Shown piece after piece: positions 1 to 9,502 of a stretch of 64,000 nt of DNA; the first letter of the stretch is position 1; each line of letters opens with the position of its first letter. The DNA lies in assembly GCF_017352215.1 (NCBI RefSeq), contig NZ_CP071444.1:1302001-1366000 (forward strand), written 5' to 3'. The notes beneath the pieces are model-generated. The model did no database searches and was not told the origin of the DNA. It was given only the letters and a program-made list of their open reading frames with translations. Position numbers and translations under genes: made by a program. The stretch is from Alkalibacter rhizosphaerae (GTDB taxonomy: Bacteria > Bacillota > Clostridia > Eubacteriales > Alkalibacteraceae).

Positions 1-3000
1 TGAATGACTCCGGCACTCCTGGAGTCGGAATGTTTTCTCCCTTGACAATGGCTTCATAGGCTTTGACCCGTCCCACCACGTCATCGGATTTGACCGTCAA
101 GATCTCCTGCAGGGTGTGTGCCGCACCATATGCTTCCAGGGCCCACACTTCCATCTCCCCAAAACGCTGGCCTCCAAACTGGGCTTTTCCACCCAATGGT
201 TGCTGGGTGACCAGAGAGTAAGGTCCTGTGGATCTGGCATGCATCTTATCATCTACCAAGTGGTGCAATTTCAGTATGTACATATATCCAACAGTAACGT
301 CGTTGTCGAAAGGTTCTCCGGTACGACCGTCGTGAAGGGTTATTTTACCGTTTCGATTGTAATGGGCCTCTTCCAGAATATCCATGATGTCGTCTTCGTT
401 GGCTCCATCAAAAACCGGTGTTGCGATTTTCCATCCCAAGGCCTTTGCGGCCAAACCGAGGTGGACCTCCAGTACCTGTCCGATGTTCATCCTGGATGGT
501 ACTCCAAGAGGATTCAAGACGATCTCCACCGGTGTTCCATCGGGAAGAAATGGCATGTCCTCTTCCGGCAAGATCCTGGAAATAACACCCTTGTTTCCGT
601 GACGTCCCGCCATCTTGTCTCCTACGGATATTTTCCGCTTGCTGGCGACGTAGACGCGGACCAGTTGGTTAACACCCGGCTTCAGGTCTTCATCCTTGTT
701 TTCTCTGGAGAATACTTTTACGTCTACAACGATTCCGCTTTCTCCATGAGGAACTTTCAAGGAAGTATCTCGAACTTCTCTTGCTTTTTCACCAAAGATG
801 GCCCGCAACAGCTTCTCTTCCGCCGTCAATTCCGTTTCACCTTTGGGTGTTACTTTTCCAACCAGAATGTCCTCGGAGTTGACCTCCGCACCGATTCGAA
901 TGATGCCTCGCTCATCCAGATTCTTCAGTGCATCTTCTCCGACATTTGGAATGTCCCGAGTGATCTCTTCCGGTCCAAGTTTCGTTTCTCTTGCTTCCGA
1001 TTCGTATTCTTCTATATGTATGGATGTGAAAACATCTTCCTTCACCAGCTTTTCACTGATCAGGATGGCATCCTCATAGTTGTAGCCTTCCCATGTCATA
1101 AAGGCGATCAGTATGTTTCGACCCAGTGCGATCTCACCGTCATCTGTAGACGGACCATCGGCAAGGATCTGGCTTTTTTCTACTTTTTCCCCTTTTTCCA
1201 CAATGGGACGTTGATTGATGCACGTTCCCTGATTGGATCTTCTGAATTTCAACAGGGTGTATTTGTCCAGCTGTTGATCTTCACGTCGAACGGTGATCTC
1301 CGTCGCGGAGACTCGCTCCACTACACCGGGATTTTTTGCCAAGACACAAACTCCGGAATCTTTTGCCGCCACATGCTCGATCCCTGTTCCGATAATGGGG
1401 GATTCGGGCTTCAACAACGGCACTGCCTGACGCTGCATGTTGGATCCCATCAAGGCTCGGTTGGCGTCGTCGTTTTCCAAAAATGGGATCATGGACGTTG
1501 CCACGGAAACGATCTGCTTCGGTGAAATGTCCATATAGTCGACCCGTTCCGGCTCCACGGTTACAAAATCCCGCTTCAGTCCGGCTCGGCCTGTGACCTT
1601 GTCTCTCATAAAGCGGTTGTTCTCATCCAATGGCTCGTTGGCTTGGGCGATGGTGTATTTTCCTTCTTCATCCGCTGCAAGATATTCGATCTCGTCGCTG
1701 ACGATCCCATTGTTTACCAACAAGTAGGGTGCTTCAATAAACCCGTAATCATTGACTCGAGCATAGGTACTCAATGAACCGATCAGACCGATGTTGGGGC
1801 CCTCCGGCGTCTCGATGGGGCACATTCTTCCATAATGGGAGTGGTGCACGTCTCGAACTTCAAATCCGGCACGCTCTCTGGAAAGACCGCCTGGTCCCAA
1901 GGCAGAAAGACGTCGTTTGTGGGTCAGCTCTGCCAACGGGTTGGTCTGGTCCATAAATTGAGACAGTTGAGAACTGCCAAAAAATTCTTTTACTGCGGCA
2001 TTGACTGGTCGAATGTTGATCAGTCCCTGAGGCGTCACCGCTTCATTTCCCTGAATGGTCATTCGTTCTTTCACGACACGCTCCATTCGGGACAAACCGA
2101 TCCGGAATTGATTCTGCAGCAATTCTCCAACGGATCGAAGTCGACGATTCCCCAGGTGGTCGATGTCGTCCACCATGCCCAGATTGTAGTTTAATCCCAG
2201 GTTGTAGTTGACGGAAGCAAAGATGTCCTGGATCAATATATGTTTTGGGATCAATTCATCCAAACGCTTGTCGAAATCTTCCTTCATTTCTTCCGGTGTT
2301 TTCCCCGACTGGAGGATCTCTTGAAGGACATAGTAATTCACCATTTCCTCCACGACATCCGGATCATAATCGAATGGAAGGTCCTGCTTCTCGATATCGA
2401 CAAATCCGTTGCCGATCACTTTGAATTCCCGGTCTTCTTCCACGATAACAGTCACTTTGTCGATTCCGGCATTTTGGATCTCCCATGCCGTTTTTTCGTC
2501 TACAATGCTGTCGGCCTCTGCGATAAGTTCGCCAGTCAATGGATGGACGATGTTGTCCTTGATTTTTCTTCCAGTGATCCTGCCCGCAAGTGCCAACTTT
2601 TTATTGAATTTATAACGGCCGACTCTGGCCAGGTCGTATCTTCTTGGATCAAAAAACATGCTGTTGAGCAGAGATTCCGCACTGTCTACAGTGGGAGGCT
2701 CGCCTGGTCGCAGTCGCTTGTATACTTCCAGCAGTCCTTCTTCCCGATTTTCCGTTGCATCTTTTTCCAAAGTGGCAAGAAGTCTCGGGTCTTCTCCAAA
2801 ATAATCCAGGATCTGGGCTCTGGTTCCCAGACCAAATGCCCGCAACAATACGGTGATCGGCAATTTTCTCGTTCGATCCACCCGTACATGCAAAATATCG
2901 TTGGAATCCGACTCATATTCCAGCCATGCCCCACGGTTGGGGATGACTTGGGAAGAATACAAGGGTTTTCCCGTTTTGTCGATGTCCTCGGAAAAATAGG

Positions 3001-3427
3001 TTCCGGGAGATCGCACCAACTGGCTGACGATGACCCGTTCCGCACCGTTTATGATAAAAGTTCCATTTTCTGTCATCAGCGGAAAGTCCGCCATAAAAAC
3101 GCTTTGTTCCTTCACTTCTGCCGTTTCTTTGTTGATCAATCGAACCTTGACTTTCAACGACGTTGCATAGGTTGCGTCTCGTTCCTTGCACTCCGCTTCG
3201 GAGTACTTCGGCTCTCCATCCAAATTGTAGTCAATAAATTCGAGAATCAAGTTGCCCGTGTAGTCCATAATGGGAGAGATATCGTTAAAAACCTCTTTTA
3301 GTCCTTTTTCCAAAAACCACTTGTAAGACCTCTTCTGGATCGCAATCAGATTAGGAATGTCCAAGACTTCATTGATTTTTGAAAAACTCATCCGCGTGTT
3401 TTTCCCTAATTGTACAGGATGCACCAT
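1..3427 (-). CDS. rpoB: RNA polymerase subunit beta (RpoB), C-terminus cut by the left edge
   Basis: This is the beta subunit of RNA polymerase, which with beta-prime forms the catalytic centre for transcription. About 1142 codons are present and the frame is open to base 1, so only the last few dozen residues lie outside. Family stretches read clearly, including the rifampicin region ([16 protein letters not shown], then [13 protein letters not shown]) and [15 protein letters not shown] further on. The start is the ATG at 3427, with GAGGGG about ten bases upstream. It follows rplL after a 300-base spacer holding two hairpins. In the rifampicin region the family residues S, Q, D, H, R and S are all present, so no resistance change is evident by eye. 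Confidence 0.98.
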   Translation of the reverse strand, partial: MVHPVQLGKNTRMSFSKINEVLDIPNLIAIQKRSYKWFLEKGLKEVFNDISPIMDYTGNLILEFIDYNLDGEPKYSEAECKERDATYATSLKVKVRLINKETAEVKEQSVFMADFPLMTENGTFIINGAERVIVSQLVRSPGTYFSEDIDKTGKPLYSSQVIPNRGAWLEYESDSNDILHVRVDRTRKLPITVLLRAFGLGTRAQILDYFGEDPRLLATLEKDATENREEGLLEVYKRLRPGEPPTVDSAESLLNSMFFDPRRYDLARVGRYKFNKKLALAGRITGRKIKDNIVHPLTGELIAEADSIVDEKTAWEIQNAGIDKVTVIVEEDREFKVIGNGFVDIEKQDLPFDYDPDVVEEMVNYYVLQEILQSGKTPEEMKEDFDKRLDELIPKHILIQDIFASVNYNLGLNYNLGMVDDIDHLGNRRLRSVGELLQNQFRIGLSRMERVVKERMTIQGNEAVTPQGLINIRPVNAAVKEFFGSSQLSQFMDQTNPLAELTHKRRLSALGPGGLSRERAGFEVRDVHHSHYGRMCPIETPEGPNIGLIGSLSTYARVNDYGFIEAPYLLVNNGIVSDEIEYLAADEEGKYTIAQANEPLDENNRFMRDKVTGRAGLKRDFVTVEPERVDYMDISPKQIVSVATSMIPFLENDDANRALMGSNMQRQAVPLLKPESPIIGTGIEHVAAKDSGVCVLAKNPGVVERVSATEITVRREDQQLDKYTLLKFRRSNQGTCINQRPIVEKGEKVEKSQILADGPSTDDGEIALGRNILIAFMTWEGYNYEDAILISEKLVKEDVFTSIHIEEYESEARETKLGPEEITRDIPNVGEDALKNLDERGIIRIGAEVNSEDILVGKVTPKGETELTAEEKLLRAIFGEKAREVRDTSLKVPHGESGIVVDVKVFSRENKDEDLKPGVNQLVRVYVASKRKISVGDKMAGRHGNKGVISRILPEEDMPFLPDGTPVEIVLNPLGVPSRMNIGQVLEVHLGLAAKALGWKIATPVFDGANEDDIMDILEEAHYNRNGKITLHDGRTGEPFDNDVTVGYMYILKLHHLVDDKMHARSTGPYSLVTQQPLGGKAQFGGQRFGEMEVWALEAYGAAHTLQEILTVKSDDVVGRVKAYEAIVKGENIPTPGVPESF

Positions 3428-3459
3428 CCTCTATTCACCCCTCGCTTAAAAGTAAAAAG

Positions 3460-3504
3460 CCAAAAGCTAAGTAATCATTATGTATTTAGTTTACTCGCTT
3501 TTGG
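3460..3504 (-). terminator. hairpin with T-rich tail just upstream of rpoB
   Basis: On the minus strand CCAAAAGC and GCTTTTGG form an 8-bp stem. An inner AGTAA/TTACT pairing extends it around an A-rich loop, and CTTTTTACTTTT follows. The hairpin ends about 25 bases before the rpoB ribosome site. It could be an attenuator or an RNA processing site; the sequence alone does not decide. Confidence 0.5.
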
Positions 3505-3696
3505 TTGTTTCGTATTAGTATATATTTTTTTATGTCGTGACAAAATCTGCATCAATAACTAGAAAAATATTCTTTTGATGCAATTTACAATGCTATCATA
3601 GTTTTCATTTATTGTCAATCAAACTTGCATTATTTTTTCAGTTTTTTATACGCTCCCGTTCTTTTTTACAGCCGAAAGCCTTTCCCGGTTTCGACC

Positions 3697-3726
3697 ATAA
3701 AAAAAAGCGGGAAATCCCGCTTTAGC
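3697..3726 (-). terminator. rplL-rpoB attenuator/terminator
   Basis: A short GC-rich hairpin (AAGCGGGA, then TCCCGCTT) followed by eight T on the minus strand sits directly after the rplL stop codon. It has the form of an intrinsic terminator. As rpoB follows with no strong promoter, it probably works as a partial terminator that gives more L7/L12 than RNA polymerase, as known in other bacteria. Confidence 0.8.
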
Positions 3727-3727
3727 A

Positions 3728-4108
3728 TTACTTGACTTCTACAGAACCGCCAACTTCTTCAACTTTGGCTTTGATGGCTTCTGCTTCTTCTTTCGTAGCA
3801 GCTTCCTTGATTGCTTTCGGTGCATTGTCAACCAATTCTTTTGCTTCTTTCAATCCAAGACCAGTCAATTCTCTTACTACTTTGATGACTTTGATCTTTT
3901 GATCTCCAGCAGATGCCAGGATCACGTCGAACTCAGTTTGCTCTTCTGCTTCTTCTGCCGCTGCTGCAGCCGGAGCTGCTGCCATAGCTACAGGAGCCGC
4001 TGCACTTACACCAAACTCTTCTTCCAAAGCTTTAACCAGTTCGGAAAGCTCCAATACCGTCATGTTCTTTACTTCTTCAATCATTTGCAATACTTTTTCG
4101 CTTGCCAT
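3728..4108 (-). CDS. rplL: 50S ribosomal protein L7/L12
   Basis: L7/L12 forms the stalk of the large ribosomal subunit and recruits translation GTPases such as EF-Tu and EF-G. The 126-residue protein has the usual three parts: an N-terminal dimerisation helix ([20 protein letters not shown]), an Ala-rich hinge around residues 35-55, and a C-terminal domain with [19 protein letters not shown]. The ATG at 4108 follows GGAGGG. It lies 49 bases after rplJ in the same transcription unit, with the attenuator hairpin right behind its stop. Length and domains are normal. Confidence 0.98.
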   Translation of the reverse strand: MASEKVLQMIEEVKNMTVLELSELVKALEEEFGVSAAAPVAMAAAPAAAAAEEAEEQTEFDVILASAGDQKIKVIKVVRELTGLGLKEAKELVDNAPKAIKEAATKEEAEAIKAKVEEVGGSVEVK

Positions 4109-4157
4109 TTTTATTTACCCTCCATATTATCTTTCTATTGTTTTAATTTTCAAATCC

Positions 4158-4685
4158 TTAAGCAGATGCTTCCTTTTGTCCTCTTACCTGATCAAGCGCT
4201 CTTGCCAAGCCGCTGATGTTCGCCTGCAATACGCCAACGAAACCTGCGATCGGTGCATTCAAGCCGCCAAGTACTTTTGCAACCAAAACTTCTTTCGGCG
4301 GCAACTCGGCCAAATCCTTGATCTCTTCGATACTGATGACTTTTCCGCCCACCAAGCCTCCTTTTACTTCCATGGCTTTGTGTTTCTTGGCGAATTCTGT
4401 GATCACTTTTGCTGCAGCAACGGGATCTTCCGTACTGAAGGCCACCGCCGTTGGTCCAACCAGGTAATCAAGCAATCCTTCATTGCCGGTTTCTTTTGCC
4501 GCAAATCGCATCATGGTGTTTTTATACACCTTGTAATCAACAGAAGCTTGTCGCGCGATACTTCTGAATTCATTGAGCTCTTCCACGTTCAATCCACGGT
4601 AATCCACCAGGATCATACTCTGGGCATTCTCCATTTTCGTTGAGATTTCTTTAACCACATCTTCTTTCAACTCTCTGATCGACAC
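4158..4685 (-). CDS. rplJ: 50S ribosomal protein L10
   Basis: L10 anchors the L7/L12 dimers on the large subunit and, in known relatives, represses its own mRNA by binding the leader. The reading frame extends further upstream, but the well-spaced ribosome site GGAGG nine bases before a GTG at 4685 marks that codon as the start (VSIRELKEDVVKEIS). This gives 175 residues, near the usual 165-175. The fold's DYRGLNVEELNEFR segment and the C-terminal L12-binding helices are visible. It has its own promoter and an L10 leader upstream. Confidence 0.97.
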   Translation of the reverse strand: MSIRELKEDVVKEISTKMENAQSMILVDYRGLNVEELNEFRSIARQASVDYKVYKNTMMRFAAKETGNEGLLDYLVGPTAVAFSTEDPVAAAKVITEFAKKHKAMEVKGGLVGGKVISIEEIKDLAELPPKEVLVAKVLGGLNAPIAGFVGVLQANISGLARALDQVRGQKEASA

Positions 4686-4723
4686 TATGTTCCACCTCCT
4701 TCTCCATTTCCTTGGGCGAAAGA

Positions 4724-4848
4724 TAAAAAAACTCTCTTTGCGCCGCGAGGCATACAAAGAGAGTATATTTCATACTAACAGTGTACCACCTCGATAGGAT
4801 ATTAAGCTTTCGCACCTATTGTCTTCGGTTTGGCTTTTATTTTAAATC
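4724..4848 (-). ncRNA. ribosomal protein L10 leader with terminator hairpin
   Basis: The 5' leader of rplJ has the conserved Firmicutes L10-leader elements on the minus strand: GGTGCGAAAGCTTAATATCC, then ATCGAGGTGGTACACTG, then a strong hairpin CTCTCTTTG (pairing with 4732-4740 and 4755-4763) followed by seven T. In this RNA family L10-L12 binding favours the terminator and so lowers synthesis of both proteins. The hairpin ends about 40 bases before the rplJ start. The match is by memory of the family, not by a covariance search. Confidence 0.88.
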
Positions 4849-4854
4849 ACATGA

Positions 4855-4883
4855 ATTATAACATCACGCAATCTGCTTGTCAA
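4855..4883 (-). promoter_or_regulatory. sigma-A type promoter of rplJ-rplL(-rpoB)
   Basis: On the minus strand TTGACA (4878-4883) and TATAAT (4855-4860) are separated by exactly 17 bases, both perfect consensus. It lies between the rplA stop and the L10 leader, so transcription should begin near 4848 at the leader's 5' end. Confidence 0.9.
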
Positions 4884-4888
4884 GATTA

Positions 4889-5578
4889 TTAGACCTTTGC
4901 AGGATTGATTTTGATCCCAGGACCCATGGTGCTGGTGATGGTGATGCTTCTAAAGTAGGTTCCCTTGGAAGAAGCAGGTTTCGCTTTCTTGACAGCCTCC
5001 AGCAAAACGCTAAGGTTTTCATGAAGTTTGTCGGTTTCGAAGGATCCCTTTCCTACCGGAACGTGAATGATGTTGGTCTTGTCCAGTCGGTACTCGACTT
5101 TACCAGCTTTGATATCGGCTACTGCTTTTGCCACATCAAAGGTTACAGTACCGGACTTTGGATTTGGCATCAAGCCTTTAGGTCCAAGGACCCGACCCAA
5201 TCTTCCTACAACACCCATCATGTCTGGAGTTGCAACAACCACATCAAAATCAAACCAATTTTCTTTTGTGATCTTATCCACCATTTCTTCGGCACCGACG
5301 AAATCAGCGCCTGCATTGGTGGCTTCCGTCGCTTTGTCTCCTTTTGCAAAAACCAATACGCGTACGGTTTTTCCAGTTCCATGAGGCAATACGATGGCAC
5401 CGCGGACTTGTTGGTCTGCATGTCTGGAATCCACACCCAATTTGATATGAGCTTCAATGGTTTCGTCGAACTTTGCTGTGGCGGTTTTCTTAACCGTTTC
5501 TACAGCTTCATCCAAATCATACAATCTGGAACGATCGACAAGTTTAAATTTGTCTTGGTAATTCTTTCCTCTTTTCAT
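4889..5578 (-). CDS. rplA: 50S ribosomal protein L1
   Basis: L1 binds 23S rRNA at the mobile L1 stalk and helps release tRNA from the E site. In many bacteria it also represses its own rplK-rplA mRNA. The 229-residue product begins [11 protein letters not shown] and has the conserved [15 protein letters not shown] and [18 protein letters not shown] segments. The ATG at 5578 follows GGAGGAA. It follows rplK by 50 bases and is the last gene before the separate rplJ promoter. Confidence 0.98.
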   Translation of the reverse strand: MKRGKNYQDKFKLVDRSRLYDLDEAVETVKKTATAKFDETIEAHIKLGVDSRHADQQVRGAIVLPHGTGKTVRVLVFAKGDKATEATNAGADFVGAEEMVDKITKENWFDFDVVVATPDMMGVVGRLGRVLGPKGLMPNPKSGTVTFDVAKAVADIKAGKVEYRLDKTNIIHVPVGKGSFETDKLHENLSVLLEAVKKAKPASSKGTYFRSITITSTMGPGIKINPAKV

Positions 5579-5628
5579 TTCTTCCTCCTTGTGGTATTAG
5601 CGGATTTACCTCCCACTGCGTTTCTTGC

Positions 5629-6054
5629 TTACTCTTCTACTGTAACTCCCATGCTTCGTGCAGTACCAGCAATCATTCTCATGGCGGATTCTACGGATGA
5701 AGCATTCAAATCGGGCATTTTCAGTTCAGCGATCTCTCGTAGCTTCTCCTGGCTGATCTTTGCCACTTTTTGCTTGTTGGGAACGCCGGATCCACTTTCA
5801 ATGCCAACTGCTTTTTTGATCAATACTGCTGCCGGCGGCGTTTTTGTGATGAAGCTGAAAGTTCGATCTTGATATACCGTAATAACTACCGGGATGATCA
5901 TACCTGCTTCATTTGCTGTTTTTGCGTTGAACTCCTTGCAAAATCCCATGATGTTCACACCATGCTGACCCAAAGCAGGACCTACTGGTGGAGCTGGTGT
6001 CGCTTTGCCGGCAGGTATTTGCAACTTTATCATTCCAATTACTTTTTTAGCCAT
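5629..6054 (-). CDS. rplK: 50S ribosomal protein L11
   Basis: L11 binds the GTPase-associated region of 23S rRNA, and in known bacteria is needed for RelA activation. The 141-residue protein has the usual length. It shows the Pro-rich N-terminal segment [20 protein letters not shown] and the C-terminal rRNA-binding part ending in [15 protein letters not shown]. The start ATG follows GGGAGG. It lies 55 bases after nusG, so is probably in the same transcript, with rplA next. Confidence 0.98.
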   Translation of the reverse strand: MAKKVIGMIKLQIPAGKATPAPPVGPALGQHGVNIMGFCKEFNAKTANEAGMIIPVVITVYQDRTFSFITKTPPAAVLIKKAVGIESGSGVPNKQKVAKISQEKLREIAELKMPDLNASSVESAMRMIAGTARSMGVTVEE

Positions 6055-6109
6055 ATTTACACCTCCCTGTGCGTCGTTTCTATTTGTTTATTTTTTTCTG
6101 CTGTGCAGA

Positions 6110-6637
6110 TCAAAACTTGGCTACTTGCGTAAACTCCAATTCGGCAGGCGTTTCCCGGCCAAACATGGATATGTTTACTTTCAGTTTTTGTTTCTCGTGA
6201 TTCACTTCTTCAACAATGCCGGTAAAACCTTCCAACGGTCCTTCCTGCACTTTGACACTGTCTCCTATCTGGATGTCGATCTGAGGCAACTTTTCCTTGA
6301 TCCCCATGCTCTTCAATTCCGACTTGGTCAAAGCCACCGGTTTGGAAGCAGGACCGACAAAACCGGTCACTCCTCTGGTATTTCGAACCACATACCAGGA
6401 TTCATCGGTCATGACCATTTTCACCAGGATGTACCCCGGGAATACCTTCTTCTGGCTGATCTTTCGCTTGCCGTTTTTGACCTCTTCCACTTCCTGCATG
6501 GGAACATGCACTTCGAATATTTGATTCTGCATGTTTCGGTTTTCGACGGCTGCTTCGATATTCGCCTTTACCTTGTTCTCATAACCGGAATAGGTATGTG
6601 CTACATACCATTTCGCTTCTTCATTTTGGTTCATCAT
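6110..6637 (-). CDS. nusG: transcription termination/antitermination factor NusG
   Basis: NusG binds RNA polymerase and modulates pausing and termination, linking it to ribosomes or Rho. The 175-residue protein has an NGN domain (AKWYVAHTYSGYENKVKANI at residues 8-27), the FPGYILVKMVM core, and a C-terminal KOW domain (VQEGPLEGFTGIVEEVN). Two tandem ATG codons follow GAGGG; the first or second may start the protein. It sits 15 bases after secE, the standard secE-nusG pair. Confidence 0.98.
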   Translation of the reverse strand: MMNQNEEAKWYVAHTYSGYENKVKANIEAAVENRNMQNQIFEVHVPMQEVEEVKNGKRKISQKKVFPGYILVKMVMTDESWYVVRNTRGVTGFVGPASKPVALTKSELKSMGIKEKLPQIDIQIGDSVKVQEGPLEGFTGIVEEVNHEKQKLKVNISMFGRETPAELEFTQVAKF

Positions 6638-6652
6638 CGCTTACCCTCTTTA

Positions 6653-6907
6653 TCATCGTATGATCAGTGCCAACAACCCGCCCAGACCAACGTCAATTAC
6701 ATACACGATCAGCGTCAAAATGAATACGATACCCAATACCACCGAAGTATGCTGGAGCAGTTCTTTCCTGGTAGGCCAAGTTACTTTCTTCAACTCCGAC
6801 CAAACGCTCTTCAAAAATGTTATGGCTCGCTTGATCAGGCCCGGCTTTTTAACTTTGTCTTTTTTGACCGGTTTGTCTGACTTCACCGGTTTTTCTGCTT
6901 TCGCCAT
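6653..6907 (-). CDS. secE: preprotein translocase subunit SecE
   Basis: SecE is the small essential subunit that clamps the SecY channel in the membrane. The 84-residue protein has a Lys-rich N-terminal extension (residues 1-25), the amphipathic segment ITFLKSVWSELKKVTWPTRK, and one transmembrane helix near the C-terminus (residues 50-80). This is the single-helix form usual for Gram-positive bacteria. It lies between rpmG and nusG. Confidence 0.96.
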   Translation of the reverse strand: MAKAEKPVKSDKPVKKDKVKKPGLIKRAITFLKSVWSELKKVTWPTRKELLQHTSVVLGIVFILTLIVYVIDVGLGGLLALIIR

Positions 6908-6940
6908 TCTTCCACTTCCTTACACTGGAAATACGATTCC

Positions 6941-7090
6941 TTATTTTGTTTCCTTATGCGTCGTGTGTGTCTTGCAGAACTTGCAGTATTTACTCATTTC
7001 AAGTCTTTCTGGGTCATTTTTCTTGTTCTTCATCGTATGATAATTTCTTTGCTTGCAATCCGTACACGCCAACGTTACTTTCACTCTCAT
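6941..7090 (-). CDS. rpmG: 50S ribosomal protein L33
   Basis: This 49-residue ribosomal protein begins [19 protein letters not shown] and ends [10 protein letters not shown]. It has two CxxC pairs (C9-C12 and C36-C39), so it is the zinc-binding form of L33 rather than the Cys-free form used under zinc starvation. The ATG at 7090 follows AGGAGGTG. It is the first gene of the rpmG-secE-nusG-rplK-rplA unit, behind a strong promoter. Confidence 0.96.
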   Translation of the reverse strand: MRVKVTLACTDCKQRNYHTMKNKKNDPERLEMSKYCKFCKTHTTHKETK

Positions 7091-7172
7091 GACGACACCT
7101 CCTATGCTTAATCAACCACTTACAACTGCCTCTGTTCAAGGCACACGAACCCAATTTTGATTGTACTTATAG

Positions 7173-7201
7173 AAAATACCACAATTGATAATACGTGTCA
7201 A
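7173..7201 (-). promoter_or_regulatory. promoter of rpmG-secE-nusG-rplKA
   Basis: On the minus strand TTGACA (7196-7201) and TATTTT (7173-7178) have a 17-base spacing, about 80 bases before the rpmG start. It lies after the tuf unit's terminator, so it opens a new transcript. Confidence 0.75.
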
Positions 7202-7291
7202 CATTATTCCAATAAAAAAAGGCCTCAGCCCAAACAGTCTCAGCCCTACGATTATAACACATACTCGTTCCATTGAAAATCTTTTTTTTAA

Positions 7292-7327
7292 AAAAAGCAT
7301 GGAGGCCGGCTGGCTTCCATGCTTTTG
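7292..7327 (-). terminator. intrinsic terminator of tuf
   Basis: Ten bases after the tuf stop, AAAAGCATGGAAGCC pairs with GGCCTCCATGCTTTTTTT on the minus strand: a long GC-rich stem followed by a T-run. Confidence 0.9.
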
Positions 7328-7336
7328 AAGTTTTTA

Positions 7337-8530
7337 TTACTCGACGATCTCTGCTACGACACCGGATGCAACGGTTCGTCCACCTTCTCGGATGGCGAAA
7401 CGCAAGCCTTCTTCGATGGCGATGGGAGTGATCAGTTGGATCTCCATGGCGATGTTGTCGCCAGGCATTACCATCTCCACGCCTTCGCCCAGCTCGATGA
7501 TGCCGGTCACGTCAGTGGTTCTGAAATAAAACTGCGGTCGGTATCCATTGAAGAAAGGAGTATGTCGTCCACCCTCTTCTTTTGTCAATACGTATACTTC
7601 CGACTTGAATTTGGTGTGGGGATTTACAGTTCCCGGCTTGGCTAATACTTGTCCACGCTCGATCTCTGTTCGGTCCACTCCTCGAAGCAACGCTCCGATG
7701 TTGTCTCCGGCTACTGCCTGATCCAACAGTTTTCTAAACATCTCTACTCCGGTAACGACTACTTTTCTTCTCGTTTCCGTCATTCCGATGATCTCTACTT
7801 CTTCACCGACTTTGATGGTTCCACGCTCTACTCTACCTGTAGCTACGGTTCCTCGTCCTGTGATGGAGAAGACGTCCTCTACCGGCATCAGGAAGGGCTT
7901 GTCCGTTGCTCTTTCCGGGTCCGGGATGTACTCGTCTACCTCTTTCATCAGTTCAACGATCTTGTCGCCCCATTCTCCGTCCGGATCTTCCAGTGCGCGA
8001 AGGGCACTTCCTACTACGATCGGCGTGTCGTCGCCTGGGAATTCATATTCGTTGAGCAGCTCTCGTACTTCCATTTCCACCAGTTCGATCAACTCGTCGT
8101 CGTCGACCATGTCGGCTTTGTTCAGGAATACAACGATGTAAGGTACTCCTACCTGTCTGGACAAGAGGATGTGCTCTCTTGTTTGAGGCATGGGGCCGTC
8201 TGCTGCACTTACTACCAGGATGGCTCCGTCCATTTGGGCGGCTCCTGTGATCATGTTCTTTACGTAGTCGGCGTGTCCCGGGCAGTCAACGTGAGCGTAG
8301 TGTCTTGCATCTGTCTCGTACTCTACGTGAGAAGTGGAGATGGTGATCCCTCTTTCTCTCTCTTCCGGTGCCTTGTCGATTTTGTCAAATGCTACAGCGG
8401 ATCCTGTTCCGAATCTTTTGTTCAATACTGTTGTGATCGCTGCCGTCAACGTCGTTTTGCCGTGGTCTACGTGTCCAATGGTTCCAATGTTTACGTGGGT
8501 TTTGTTTCTTTCAAATTTTGCTTTTCCCAT
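7337..8530 (-). CDS. tuf: elongation factor Tu
   Basis: EF-Tu carries aminoacyl-tRNA to the ribosome at the cost of GTP. The 397-residue product starts [14 protein letters not shown], at the ATG at 8530 placed after GAGGAGG, six codons inside the longest open frame. GTPase motifs are clear: [10 protein letters not shown] (residues 18-27), DCPGH, NKAD and SAL. Domains II and III follow with normal length. Unlike many bacteria, it is not in the fusA operon here but lies behind two tRNA genes. Confidence 0.99.
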   Translation of the reverse strand: MGKAKFERNKTHVNIGTIGHVDHGKTTLTAAITTVLNKRFGTGSAVAFDKIDKAPEERERGITISTSHVEYETDARHYAHVDCPGHADYVKNMITGAAQMDGAILVVSAADGPMPQTREHILLSRQVGVPYIVVFLNKADMVDDDELIELVEMEVRELLNEYEFPGDDTPIVVGSALRALEDPDGEWGDKIVELMKEVDEYIPDPERATDKPFLMPVEDVFSITGRGTVATGRVERGTIKVGEEVEIIGMTETRRKVVVTGVEMFRKLLDQAVAGDNIGALLRGVDRTEIERGQVLAKPGTVNPHTKFKSEVYVLTKEEGGRHTPFFNGYRPQFYFRTTDVTGIIELGEGVEMVMPGDNIAMEIQLITPIAIEEGLRFAIREGGRTVASGVVAEIVE

Positions 8531-8602
8531 CTCTTGTTTCCTCCTCACAAATATTTAATGGTGTGCATATGTATGATACACTGTCGTGTCATTTACAAAT
8601 AA

Positions 8603-8678
8603 TGGAGCCCATAACCGGATTTGAACCGATGACCCCCACCTTACCATGGTGGTGCTCTACCTACTGAGCTATATGGGC
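8603..8678 (-). tRNA. tRNA-Thr (anticodon GGT)
   Basis: The minus strand folds into a 76-nt cloverleaf starting GCCCATATAGCTCAG and ending with GGTTCAAATCC and a genome-encoded CCA. The anticodon stem CCACC/GGTGG encloses the loop ATGGTAA, giving GGT, which reads ACC and ACT codons. It is five bases from the tRNA-Tyr gene and about 70 bases before tuf, with no terminator between. Confidence 0.96.
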
Positions 8679-8683
8679 TTAAA

Positions 8684-8768
8684 TGGTGGTGGGAGATGGA
8701 TTCGAACCATCGAAGGCGTTGCCAACAGATTTACAGTCTGCCCCCTTTGGCCACTCGGGAACCCCACC
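8684..8768 (-). tRNA. tRNA-Tyr (anticodon GTA)
   Basis: An 85-nt type II tRNA with a long variable arm, starting GGTGGGGTTCCCGAG and ending in an encoded CCA. The anticodon loop CTGTAAA gives GTA for tyrosine. It is the first gene after the promoter at 8802-8830 and is followed by tRNA-Thr and tuf. Confidence 0.96.
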
Positions 8769-8801
8769 GGATGCTTTGAAGCTGTTTAAAATCGCTATTA
8801 C

Positions 8802-8830
8802 ATAATACTAAAATAGAATAGGTATGTCAA
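8802..8830 (-). promoter_or_regulatory. promoter of the tRNA-Tyr, tRNA-Thr, tuf unit
   Basis: On the minus strand TTGACA (8825-8830) and TATTAT (8802-8807) with 17 bases between. It overlaps the last codon of sigH and lies about 35 bases before tRNA-Tyr, as expected for a stable-RNA promoter. Confidence 0.85.
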
Positions 8831-9486
8831 TTGTTTCGAATGTTTTTTGACGAATAATTTCCGCTGATCCTCTTTGCCAATTTTCGCTTGCATCGCTGCA
8901 GGGCGTTGTCGATGGCTTTTGGATCTCTTTCCAATGCCTCCCCGATCTGCTGGTAGCTGAGACCTTCCATGTGCAAACAGAGGACATCCCGTTCCAACAG
9001 GGTCAATTCAGCCAGAGAGTGCTTTACGTTGACGACGGCTTGCCGGTACATCAGGGCGGATTCCGGTTCCGAAAGCCGGTCTGCCGATAATACATCCCTC
9101 AGCATGGTTCCGTCGCCGTCCAGAGGTTTGTAGATGGATACGTAACGATTGAGAGGGCCGTGTTTTTTTCGGGTGGCCCTTTTGATGGCCGTCAGGATCT
9201 GACGCCGGATGCAGACCTGACAAAAAGTCCGGAAACTGGCTTTGCGATCCGGCCGGTATACTTCCACCGCTTTTAAAAGACCGATCATTCCCTCCTGATA
9301 CAGGTCATCCTGGTCCGCCCCTATCAGATGGTAGCCGTTGATGGCAAATCCCACCAAGTGGGAATACCTCCGCAAAACCATGTCTTTGGCTTCATTGTCT
9401 CCTTTTGCCGCCAGCTCCAGCAATGCCAGTTCCTCTTTTTCGTGGATCGAATCCTGTTGCTTTGTGCAATCGTACGTTCCTTTCAT
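8827..9486 (-). CDS. sigH: RNA polymerase sigma factor SigH (SigH/RpoS-like sigma-70 family)
   Basis: In Bacillus and Clostridium relatives this sigma factor drives transition-phase and early sporulation genes. The 219-residue protein has region 2 (residues about 35-105, with DDLYQEGMIGLLKAVEVY and FRTFCQVCIRRQI) and region 4 (LSYQQIGEALERDPKAIDNALQRCKRKL). The position after rlmB and yacP matches the conserved Firmicutes order, which supports SigH over other sigma factors. The host may or may not sporulate; no sporulation gene is otherwise visible here. Confidence 0.9.
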   Translation of the reverse strand: MKGTYDCTKQQDSIHEKEELALLELAAKGDNEAKDMVLRRYSHLVGFAINGYHLIGADQDDLYQEGMIGLLKAVEVYRPDRKASFRTFCQVCIRRQILTAIKRATRKKHGPLNRYVSIYKPLDGDGTMLRDVLSADRLSEPESALMYRQAVVNVKHSLAELTLLERDVLCLHMEGLSYQQIGEALERDPKAIDNALQRCKRKLAKRISGNYSSKNIRNN

Positions 9487-9502
9487 GTGATCCCGCCTTC
9501 GC

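Larger units (their letters stand above)
3428..3727 (-). other. rplL-rpoB spacer, 300 bases, with two hairpins and a possible promoter
   Basis: No gene is visible here. Reading on the minus strand from rplL, there is a hairpin with a T-run right after the rplL stop, then an AT-rich stretch, then a second hairpin just before the rpoB ribosome site. A weak promoter candidate, TTGTCA (3538-3543) and TACTAA (3515-3520) with a 17-base gap, lies between the hairpins. The layout suggests that rpoB is transcribed by read-through of an attenuator, perhaps topped up by its own weak promoter; this is inference. Confidence 0.6.

Noticed and set aside
2686-3191. Short minus-strand frames inside rpoB
   Set aside because: They overlap the true RpoB frame, whose sequence is well conserved; they are frame shadows.
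7212-7248. Possible second terminator after tuf (GGGCTGAG repeated, then GGCC and seven T)
   Set aside because: The two GGGCTGAG copies are direct, not inverted, repeats. Only a 3-bp stem could form before the T-run, so it is not listed.
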